Shown: positions 1-5,193 of the stretch, piece by piece
How the letters are laid out: each line of letters starts with the position of its first letter
How positions within the stretch are numbered: position 1 is the first letter of the stretch
Source of the DNA: Thermoflexales bacterium
Lineage (GTDB): Bacteria; Chloroflexota; Anaerolineae; B4-G1; SLSP01
NCBI GenBank assembly: GCA_007130345.1
Contig: SLSP01000204.1
Coordinates: forward strand, 1-5,193
Length of the DNA stretch: 5,193 bases
Reading direction: 5' to 3'
Notes under the pieces: generated by a model
The model's database searches: none
Seen by the model: only the letters and a program-made list of their open reading frames with translations
What the model was told of the DNA's origin: nothing
Translations under genes and position numbers: made by a program

Positions 1-2939
1 AAGTTACTGCCGTAGATGTCCAGCGTGAACGAGCGAGTCACAGGTTCAGAGTCAATCCATACAACGTGCGTCCCCTGGCCTGGCCTGACCGAGGTAATCA
101 CCGGCGGAGCCGATGAGAGGACGGTAAAGGCGGAGAGCAGCGTGTCGCGCTGGCCGTCGGGGGTAGGGTTGGCGACGCGCACGCCGTAGGTTCCCGGCAG
201 CAGGCCCGCCGGGACGGTGGCGTGGAGCGTGTTCGCGTCAACGTAAGTCGCGGTCAGCGGCTCGACGATGTCGCCGCGCATCAGGGCGACGGTCGCGCCA
301 TCCGCAAACAGCCGCCCGGTGATGGTGATGGGCGTCGTGGTATCGTTGAAACCATAGTTCGGCACGACGCGCCATACCCGCAAAGGCACCACGACCACGC
401 TGATATGACTCCAGGCACTATCACTATAGCCGAGGTCGTCGGTAATCACGAGGGTGACGGTAAATTCTCCGGTTTGGGTGTACGTATGGGTAGGATGTTG
501 CACGGCGCTCGTTTCCCCATCGCCGAAGTCCCACTGCCACGCGACGATCTCGCTGGCGTCACTGGTGGAGGTGTCGGTGAAGCTAACCGAGCCGTTGACC
601 GGGATGCGCAACGCGCTCTGATCGAAGCTGGCGGTGAGTTGCGGCGCGGGCATCTGGAAGCGGCGGCGGAAGACGACGTGAGCGTAATCGATCTCCGCGT
701 GGTAGTTCACCTCGCCCTCAGCGTTGCGCGGCATATCGTCGAATGTGACGCTGTAATAGCCGTCGCCATCGCTGGTCGTCCAGTGACTACCAAAGCCCGA
801 TAGATATACTTCGATGGCCTCGTAAGAGACGCCGACTTGCCCCCAGACTGTGTTGTCGCTTGAGGAGGTCTCGGCGGTGAAGGGCAAGGGAACGTGCGCA
901 ATAACAGGTTGCAGGCCCGCGCCGGCTGTCACCGTGATGGTGTCGCCCGGATCGAAGGTGTCGGGGAAGTCCCATTCATCCCAACACGTATCCCAGAAAA
1001 CCTTCTCCGCGCTCGCCGTCGTCACCGTGACCGGCGTGGCATAGGCGCAACCCCAAACGTGCGCTTCACCGACCTTGAAGTCCACCCATTGCACCTCGCC
1101 GCCGCTGAAGGCTATTTCGTGATAGATATTATTGTCGGGGTTGATATCGGAGTATGGGGATGCGATCTCGACGGTGTTGGTATACCAGCGCAGCGGCGCA
1201 CCCGGCTCATTCAGGTTGACAGCGAATTCCAGGGTGCCATACTCGCCGGGCGCGAGATAGGACAGTTGCCAGACGAGCACGTCGCTGCTCAACGGCTCCT
1301 GCTCCAGGCGGCTCCAATCGAAATGCATCCCCCACCAGCCATCCCATTGGGTGTCGGCGGGCAAGGTGTCAGTGATCCAGACCTCGGCACTGGATATATC
1401 GCCCAGGTTGTAGAAGTGGATAATGTAGCCCAACTGCCCGTCCTTATGCCACCAATGTTCTTTTTCCACGGCAAGATTGGGGCCACCCGCTTCAAAAATT
1501 TGGTTCCAGAAACAGCTTGTGTTATCGGATGGATGAGCGTCCGGTTCTGGCCCCTCGACGTGGATGCAGTTGTAGACCCAATCGCCTGGCTCAACGAGGC
1601 TCGCGCTAATCCCCGCATCGAAATCGAAGCCGAAACCGCTCTGGACAGCTATCTCGCTCACCTCCCAAACAACGTCCGAACCGACGATGTCGATTGGCGG
1701 GAAGGGTTGCCCATCGTGACTGTAGGCGCTTTCCGGTATATAGCTGAGGGCGGCGGGCAACGTGTCAGTGATCCAGAGGGGATGCGCCACATTCCCGTTA
1801 TTCCAGAAGTTGACGCGATAGCGTATCCACCCGCCGGGTGTGAGGACGCCTTGCAGAAATTGCTTGTCGATGCCAACATCGTAGCGCGGTGGGCCGACGA
1901 CAGCTTCCTCATTGAGAAATTCGTTATCATCCGGCTGCACATCCTCCGCCACCGCGAGGGCGACGTGGTGCTCCAGGCGGGTTTCTAACGGCGCGTCGTC
2001 ATCCAGACGCAGGCGCAGGTGCAAACTATCGCACAGCGTGCCGGGAAAACCGGCGGTGGTGAACACCAGCGCGCCTTCGGCTGCTTCTGGGATTTCCTGC
2101 CAGCCCACCTTGTGGGGATGATCGTGGTACCAGTCCACGACGCTGGTGTGAATAGGGAGGGTGCTCGTGAGCCAGATCGGCCCGGCCGCGGTGCCCCGGT
2201 GATTGCACACCTGGATATCGTAGATGAACTCGTGTCCCGGCGTGGGATCGTGCGGGCGAACCTGGACCATCACCCCCATATCGACATCATCCTCCAACAC
2301 AGACACCGGTTCAGAAGTACAATCCGTATTGTTGTCCAAGATTTCTTCCGGGGTGCTGGTGCTGATGGTGGCGCAATTCGCCTCCAGCGGCATGTCTGGC
2401 AGTACATCAGCATCCACGTTGAGGGTGACGATGAATTCAAAGCCCGTGTGGGGTTCCACATTGCCCACGTTCCAGATGATCTGATTGTCCGCTATGGTGT
2501 AGGGGAACCCGCTGTTGTCCCCGGCGTAGGTGGTGTACTCCGGCAGCGTATCTGTGATGACCGTGTTCTCGGCGACGACCCCGTAATTGCGGTAATAGAG
2601 ACCGTAGTTGACCACCCCGCCAGGCCGCGCGTAACCCGGCGTCGTCCATTTCTCCAACACCAAATCAGCCTGAGCTTGAAACGGGCCAGAGATCGCGGTG
2701 CGATCCACCGGCGGCGGCGCCGCCTGCGTGAGGGGACTTTCGGCGACCTGTACCCAAGATAGCGCGGAGTGTAAGCGTTCCGCGAGTCCTGTGAACGTCA
2801 GCGCGGGGCCTGCCCCGCCCGTGTCCAGTGGATGCGCTGCGCCTGAGCGTATATCGCCGAAAAAGAACAGCCCCATAACGATCAAGAGCGCGCTTCCCAA
2901 TGCCAGTACAAATACCACGGCAGAATGCTGGTTCTTCAT
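1..2939 (-). CDS. Large exported multidomain surface protein (DUF11-like repeats, PKD, IPT/TIG), 3' end outside window
   Basis: Reading the minus strand from the ATG at 2939-2937 gives 979 codons with no stop up to the left edge, so the C-terminus is missing. Residues 7-27 are a hydrophobic segment after MKNQHS, fitting a signal peptide or membrane anchor; SGAAHP (32-37) could hold a signal peptidase site. Four DUF11-like (TIGR01451-type) repeats follow at about 91-212, 219-350, 352-480 and 487-608. They show ITDTLP at 128-133, 390-395 and 522-527, a degenerate LTSTLP at 257-262, and DNN/DDN/SDN/DNN endings. Residues 613-695 are beta-rich and unassigned. About 698-765 look carboxypeptidase-regulatory-like (SDGDGYYSVTF). 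A PKD domain spans 766-851 (WDFGDG at 803-808), an IPT/TIG domain about 855-941, and a second one begins at about 946. The start is fixed by AAGGAGGT five bases upstream. Such proteins are usually secreted or cell-surface structural or adhesive proteins; no catalytic motif is visible, and the exact role is unknown. Confidence 0.93.
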   Translation of the reverse strand, partial: MKNQHSAVVFVLALGSALLIVMGLFFFGDIRSGAAHPLDTGGAGPALTFTGLAERLHSALSWVQVAESPLTQAAPPPVDRTAISGPFQAQADLVLEKWTTPGYARPGGVVNYGLYYRNYGVVAENTVITDTLPEYTTYAGDNSGFPYTIADNQIIWNVGNVEPHTGFEFIVTLNVDADVLPDMPLEANCATISTSTPEEILDNNTDCTSEPVSVLEDDVDMGVMVQVRPHDPTPGHEFIYDIQVCNHRGTAAGPIWLTSTLPIHTSVVDWYHDHPHKVGWQEIPEAAEGALVFTTAGFPGTLCDSLHLRLRLDDDAPLETRLEHHVALAVAEDVQPDDNEFLNEEAVVGPPRYDVGIDKQFLQGVLTPGGWIRYRVNFWNNGNVAHPLWITDTLPAALSYIPESAYSHDGQPFPPIDIVGSDVVWEVSEIAVQSGFGFDFDAGISASLVEPGDWVYNCIHVEGPEPDAHPSDNTSCFWNQIFEAGGPNLAVEKEHWWHKDGQLGYIIHFYNLGDISSAEVWITDTLPADTQWDGWWGMHFDWSRLEQEPLSSDVLVWQLSYLAPGEYGTLEFAVNLNEPGAPLRWYTNTVEIASPYSDINPDNNIYHEIAFSGGEVQWVDFKVGEAHVWGCAYATPVTVTTASAEKVFWDTCWDEWDFPDTFDPGDTITVTAGAGLQPVIAHVPLPFTAETSSSDNTVWGQVGVSYEAIEVYLSGFGSHWTTSDGDGYYSVTFDDMPRNAEGEVNYHAEIDYAHVVFRRRFQMPAPQLTASFDQSALRIPVNGSVSFTDTSTSDASEIVAWQWDFGDGETSAVQHPTHTYTQTGEFTVTLVITDDLGYSDSAWSHISVVVVPLRVWRVVPNYGFNDTTTPITITGRLFADGATVALMRGDIVEPLTATYVDANTLHATVPAGLLPGTYGVRVANPTPDGQRDTLLSAFTVLSSAPPVITSVRPGQGTHVVWIDSEPVTRSFTLDIYGSN
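1355..1777 (-). repeat. Near-identical 27-bp direct repeats inside the surface-protein gene
   Basis: The segments 1355-1381 and 1751-1777 match at 26 of 27 bases. They encode the WITDTLPA cores of the third and fourth DUF11-like repeats. Their offset is 396 bases, exactly 132 codons, which is the period of the protein repeat. A more diverged relative, encoding VITDTLPE, lies near 2541-2563 in the first repeat. The flanking sequence has diverged strongly, so the core is conserved or has been homogenised by recombination. Confidence 0.85.
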
Positions 2940-2944
2940 TTGAT

Positions 2945-2952
2945 ACCTCCTT
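2945..2952 (-). promoter_or_regulatory. Strong ribosome binding site of the surface-protein gene
   Basis: The minus strand reads AAGGAGGT, a full anti-16S match, followed by the five-base spacer ATCAA and then ATG. This fixes the start of the large surface-protein gene at 2939 and argues for efficient translation. Confidence 0.9.
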
Positions 2953-3062
2953 AGCTTGGCAAAACACATTGCACATCACCGTAACTGAACTGCCTGGGAG
3001 TTGGATTGGGGGGTGGTCTGGCTGTGGAGTCTGAGTTGGCACGGGCCATCCCTCATATATCC

Positions 3063-3091
3063 AGTATAACCAGCTAAACGCGAAAAGTCAA
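3063..3091 (-). promoter_or_regulatory. Near-consensus sigma-70 promoter for the surface-protein gene
   Basis: On the minus strand a -35 box TTGACT (3091-3086) is followed by exactly 17 bases (3085-3069) and a -10 box TATACT (3068-3063). Each hexamer matches the housekeeping consensus at five of six positions with optimal spacing. The surrounding DNA (3060-3120) is clearly more AT-rich than the flanking genes. Transcription would start near 3056 and give a leader of about 115 nt before the ATG at 2939. I could not match the leader to any known riboswitch; it contains only a small TGGC/GCCA hairpin at 3048-3037. No operator palindrome is evident at the boxes. Confidence 0.75.
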
Positions 3092-3148
3092 ATTTGTCAG
3101 ATTAGTATCATCTTTTTATGGGTTTTAAGACTACCGCCCCCCATGCAC

Positions 3149-3177
3149 AAGGCCGGAGGTAAATAACCTCCGGCCTT
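3149..3177 (-). terminator. Perfect 12-bp hairpin after the sulfatase-fold gene, possible terminator without U-tract
   Basis: AAGGCCGGAGGT (3149-3160) and its exact reverse complement (3166-3177) flank a five-base loop. The hairpin lies about 40 bases beyond the TAG of the sulfatase-fold gene and upstream of the next promoter, the usual place for a transcription terminator. Neither strand has a T-tract after the stem: the minus strand continues GTGCATGG. It may therefore be a non-canonical terminator, an mRNA 3'-end stabiliser or a protein-binding palindrome. A smaller hairpin (AGACT/AGTCT, 3186-3200) lies between it and the stop codon. The strand is assigned from context, since the palindrome itself is symmetric. 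Confidence 0.6.
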
Positions 3178-3218
3178 CCAGGCGCAGACTTCGGGAGTCT
3201 TAACCGGCGGGCAAGCGT

Positions 3219-4853
3219 CTACGCCAGATAGCCGAGCTTGCGCAATCGCTCGGCCACTTCGCTGTCTTCCAGATCGATTTGGCCGCCGTTGCCATTGTGG
3301 TGATGGCGCTGTTCCGCCCCGGCGACCAGGGCCTCGATCTGCCGGGCCAGCTCCTCCGCTATGTCGGGATGCGCCGTGATGTGGTTGTGCAATTCCCCCG
3401 GATCGGCCGCGAGGTCGAATAGCTCATCCGGCTCGCCGCCGACGCTGATTAGCTTGTGGTGGTCGCGGTACGCCGCGCGGCGCATCTCCCGGCAGCGGAA
3501 ACGGTCAATGTTCTCCGGTTCCTCCATCTCCATCACCTTGACGAGGGTATCTGGCGTATACGCCTCCGCGAGCAACAGGCCGTTTTCTGGATCGCGGCCT
3601 TCTACCGTGCGGGCCAGGCTCAATTTTGCGACTTCAAAGGGCGGATGTTCGTCCGCCGGGAGCAAGGTCTCCGGCTCCACCCCGGCGGCTTCCAGGATGG
3701 TGTGGAAGATGCGCCGCAGCGAGACGAAGGTCTTCTCGCGGTGGTCTGCGGGGAAGCGGCCCGGATAGCGGATGATGAGCGGGACGTGGAGCAGGTCGTC
3801 GTAGGCCACCAGCGAATGGCCGACGAAGTCGTGATACCCCATCCCCTCGCCATGATCCGAGGTGAGGATGACCAGCGTGTTCTCGCGGACACGCGGCTGA
3901 TCGAGGTACTCGAATAGCCCGCCTAAAAGCTGATCCTCGTAGGCGATTTCGGCGTCGTACATATCGTTGAGAACGCGATGCTGTAGCTCTGTGAGGGGTT
4001 CGGCCAGCGGCACCATCCACTGGTACGGCTCCAGATTGTACGCCTGCATAAACTGTCGCGCCTCCGGGCTTTGGGAGTAATAGGGCGCGAAGCGGCGGAT
4101 GAAGCGCGGCGGCGGGCCGTAAGGCAGGTGCGTTTCCATCAGATTGATGAAGGCGAAGATGGGCCGTTCGCGCTCTTTGCTCTCCCACGTGTTGAGATAC
4201 CCTTCGAAGTCACGCAGGGATTGGCGGTTCCGGCCCTTCGTGTTCATGTGGCGATTCCACAGCGGCACGATGCGCGGGTGCAGCGCGATGCGCAGCAGCA
4301 GGTTGTTGTGTGTCAGCGCGTGCTGGATGGGGCCATTAAGCCGGTTGAGTGTCCGGCCCACGCGCTGCATCAGCCGCCCCAGGACGCTTGGGCGCGTTTC
4401 GCCGATGTCGGGGCGTTCCGGGAAGAGGCCGCTGTAGTTGTAAAATTGCTCGAAGCCGCGATCCAGGTCGTTCTCGATAACGCCCAAATAGGGATTATTG
4501 CTGATGCCAAGGGTGTGATAGCCGCTCTTCTGCAACAATTCGGCCACGGTGGGGTAGTGGGGCGAGTGTTTGTCGTAAATCTGCACCGTTCGATGCGTCG
4601 TGGGATACTCCCCCGTGAAAAACGAGGCGTGCGAGGGAATCGTCCACTGAGCCGGGGCGATAGCGCGCTCGAAGAGCGTTCCCTGCGCGGCGAAGGCGTC
4701 GATGTGCGGGGATGTGGCGCGCTCGTAGCCATAACACGCCAGCCGATCCGCGCGCAGCGTGTCCAGCACGATGAGCAGGATATTGGGCCGGGATTTGAGG
4801 CCGGGTTTGGGTTTGCGGCGGATGGTGGGCCTGGGAATCTTCGGTTGTTTCAT
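3219..4853 (-). CDS. Sulfatase / alkaline-phosphatase-superfamily enzyme with Thr at the nucleophile position
   Basis: This is a complete 544-residue protein, ATG at 4853-4851 and TAG at 3221-3219, a normal length for the sulfatase family. Family signatures in order: NILLIVLDTLRADRL (24-38) with the metal-ligand Asp31; TIPSHASFFTGEYP (71-84) at the active-site loop; METHLPY (239-245); SDHGEGMGYHD (332-342) with Asp333 and His334; GHS at 345-347; VPLIIRYPG (357-365); ELFDLAADPGELHN (477-490), the typical C-terminal sulfatase motif; and a tail LRKLGYLA. The formylglycine motif C/S-x-P-x-R is replaced by T-I-P-S-H, so Thr71 is the likely nucleophile, as in LtaS and phosphoethanolamine transferases. 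There is no signal peptide: the N-terminus is basic (KQPKIPRPTIRRKPKPGLK) and leads directly into the first beta strand, so a cytoplasmic location is inferred. A His-rich linker (517-524) precedes the tail. The substrate is unknown: a sulfate ester, phosphodiester or phosphomonoester is possible. Confidence 0.93.
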   Translation of the reverse strand: MKQPKIPRPTIRRKPKPGLKSRPNILLIVLDTLRADRLACYGYERATSPHIDAFAAQGTLFERAIAPAQWTIPSHASFFTGEYPTTHRTVQIYDKHSPHYPTVAELLQKSGYHTLGISNNPYLGVIENDLDRGFEQFYNYSGLFPERPDIGETRPSVLGRLMQRVGRTLNRLNGPIQHALTHNNLLLRIALHPRIVPLWNRHMNTKGRNRQSLRDFEGYLNTWESKERERPIFAFINLMETHLPYGPPPRFIRRFAPYYSQSPEARQFMQAYNLEPYQWMVPLAEPLTELQHRVLNDMYDAEIAYEDQLLGGLFEYLDQPRVRENTLVILTSDHGEGMGYHDFVGHSLVAYDDLLHVPLIIRYPGRFPADHREKTFVSLRRIFHTILEAAGVEPETLLPADEHPPFEVAKLSLARTVEGRDPENGLLLAEAYTPDTLVKVMEMEEPENIDRFRCREMRRAAYRDHHKLISVGGEPDELFDLAADPGELHNHITAHPDIAEELARQIEALVAGAEQRHHHNGNGGQIDLEDSEVAERLRKLGYLA

Positions 4854-4860
4854 AGGGTAG

Positions 4861-4866
4861 CTCCTT
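4861..4866 (-). promoter_or_regulatory. Ribosome binding site of the sulfatase-fold gene
   Basis: The minus strand reads AAGGAG, then seven bases, then the ATG at 4853. This supports the chosen start. The nearest upstream ATG (4882-4880) is directly followed by TAA in its own frame and cannot be an extended start. Confidence 0.8.
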
Positions 4867-4907
4867 CAGTTCCTTACATGGTTCATCCTCGTATGTACAC
4901 AACAGAT

Positions 4908-5032
4908 CGTGAAACGTCATGCGTCAAACGTCAAACGTCAAAAAGTCGTTATCTGGATTTGCTTACAAAGGCCAGGAGCATCCTTTTTATGGCGAATTTT
5001 GACGTTTCACGTTTGACGTTTGACGTTTGACG
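4908..5032. repeat. Imperfect inverted repeat made of heptamer arrays, 53-nt loop
   Basis: The left arm 4911-4943 and right arm 4997-5029 are complementary at 29 of 33 positions. The innermost 5 bp are perfect, and pairing extends weakly to 4908/5032. The loop 4944-4996 is comparatively AT-rich and holds no gene. Transcribed from either strand, the region could fold into a long stem. It could be a terminator or attenuator region, a processing site, or a small non-autonomous mobile element; no target-site duplication was recognised. Confidence 0.6.
4911..4943 (+). repeat. Short heptamer block, left arm of an inverted repeat
   Basis: On the plus strand, units of seven read GAAACGT, CATGCGT, CAAACGT, CAAACGT and then CAAAA. 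They are the same heptamer family as the array at 5002-5064 but in the opposite orientation. The block lies in the leader region upstream of the sulfatase-fold gene, about 45 bases before its RBS. It pairs with 4997-5029, with 29 of 33 positions complementary by hand alignment. Confidence 0.85.
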
Positions 5033-5064
5033 CTTCACGCTTCGCGCTTCACGCTCAACGCTCA
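5002..5064 (+). repeat. Degenerate heptamer tandem array, nine units in strict period 7
   Basis: Nine consecutive seven-base units read ACGTTTC, ACGTTTG three times, ACGCTTC twice, GCGCTTC, then ACGCTCA twice. The phase is never broken, but the unit drifts in blocks from ACGTTTG to ACGCTTC to ACGCTCA. The array ends exactly at 5064, the base before the TGA (5067-5065) of the upstream minus-strand gene. It resembles the short tandemly repeated heptamers described in cyanobacteria and seen in other environmental genomes, but I do not recognise a named family. Confidence 0.9.
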
Positions 5065-5193
5065 TCAAAACAGCCCTTCCATCGATGCCCGGATGTGCTC
5101 GACTTCGGCCTGGATTTGGCGCCGGATGGCGCCGGAGAGCAGGGGCAGGCGCAGCAGCCCGGCCCCCACGCGGTTCGTTGCGCCCACGTCCAG
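5065..5193 (-). CDS. C-terminal end of an unidentified protein, 5' end outside window
   Basis: The minus strand is open from the right edge to TGA at 5067-5065 and gives 42 residues, beginning LDVGATNRVGAGLLRLPLLS and ending SMEGLF. Codons are strongly GC-ending (CTG, GTG, GGC, CGC), as in the two genes downstream, which supports this frame. The sequence has a hydrophobic stretch (GAGLLRLPLLSG) followed by an amphipathic, charged, helix-like tail (IRRQIQAEVEHIRASMEG). No family motif is recognisable in so short a piece, and I assign no function. The gene points the same way as the sulfatase-fold gene 211 bases downstream, but the repeat-rich gap makes simple co-transcription uncertain. Confidence 0.7.
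   Translation of the reverse strand: MDVGATNRVGAGLLRLPLLSGAIRRQIQAEVEHIRASMEGLF

Larger units (their letters stand above)
2940..3218. other. Intergenic region between the sulfatase-fold and surface-protein genes
   Basis: These 279 bases hold, in transcription order on the minus strand, a small hairpin, the perfect 12-bp hairpin, the sigma-70-like promoter, a leader of about 115 nt and the RBS. I see no further gene here: the overlapping minus-strand open frame that starts at 3042 has no RBS of its own and runs out of frame over the surface-protein gene. Confidence 0.7.

Noticed and set aside
222..803. Plus-strand open frame of 193 codons
   Set aside because: Antisense to the PKD and TIG-coding part of the surface-protein gene, with low-complexity composition and no family motif.
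894..1988. Long plus-strand open frame of 364 codons
   Set aside because: It lies wholly antisense to the surface-protein gene, has no RBS and no recognisable domain. GC-rich DNA readily gives such shadows; the minus frame explains the sequence.
2019..2762. Plus-strand open frame of 247 codons
   Set aside because: Antisense to the first DUF11-like repeats; no RBS or domain.
2665..3042. Minus-strand open frame of 125 codons starting upstream of the surface protein
   Set aside because: It is out of frame with the surface-protein gene and has no RBS. It reads through that gene's promoter-proximal leader and signal peptide in a shifted frame.
2940..3056. Possible riboswitch in the surface-protein leader
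   Set aside because: I found no conserved core of any riboswitch class I know and only a 4-bp hairpin; length alone is not evidence.
4967..4986. Small AAAGG/CCTTT hairpin followed by T residues in the loop of the inverted repeat
   Set aside because: The stem is only 5 bp with a 10-base loop, and there is no plus-strand gene for it to terminate.
4071..5030. Plus-strand open frame of 319 codons
   Set aside because: Antisense to the sulfatase-fold gene and running into the heptamer repeats; no family signature.
4911..5064. CRISPR-like array
   Set aside because: The units are only seven bases, with no spacers between them and no cas genes nearby.
5117..5136. Tandem 10-mer TGGCGCCGGA, two copies
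   Set aside because: Two copies inside GC-rich coding sequence of the partial gene; easily explained by composition.

Overview
The window is a GC-rich bacterial segment in which all three recognisable genes lie on the minus strand, so it reads from right to left. The style suggests an environmental bacterium, perhaps Chloroflexota/Anaerolineae. The clues are a very large secreted protein built of 'ITDTLP'-type DUF11 repeats followed by PKD and IPT/TIG folds, a sulfatase-fold enzyme ending in a 'LRKLGYLA'-like tail, and degenerate heptamer arrays between genes. This taxonomic guess is inference only; there is no marker gene.

Layout in transcription order. (1) 5193-5065: the last 42 codons of an unidentified gene that enters from the right edge. 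(2) 5064-4854: an intergenic region. It holds a nine-unit heptamer array that starts immediately after that gene's stop codon, and a second, inverted heptamer block. Together they form an imperfect 33-bp inverted repeat around a 53-nt loop. (3) 4853-3219: a complete 544-residue sulfatase/alkaline-phosphatase-superfamily enzyme. It has Thr, not Cys or Ser, at the nucleophile position, so it is probably not a formylglycine sulfatase. (4) 3218-2940: an intergenic region with a perfect 12-bp hairpin, a near-consensus sigma-70 promoter (TTGACT, 17 nt, TATACT) and a strong Shine-Dalgarno. (5) 2939-1: one uninterrupted frame of 979 codons that runs off the left edge. It encodes an exported multidomain surface protein: N-terminal hydrophobic segment, four DUF11-like repeats, an unassigned beta-rich stretch, a carboxypeptidase-regulatory-like fold, a PKD domain, one IPT/TIG domain and the start of another. 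Several long plus-strand open frames over this gene are antisense shadows.

The surface protein has its own promoter and a roughly 115-nt leader, and a strong hairpin separates it from the sulfatase-fold gene, so the two are probably separate transcription units. Nothing in the window proves a shared pathway. One would be phosphoryl/sulfuryl-ester chemistry and the other an extracellular adhesive or structural protein. No RNA genes, CRISPR arrays, transposases or attachment sites were seen.
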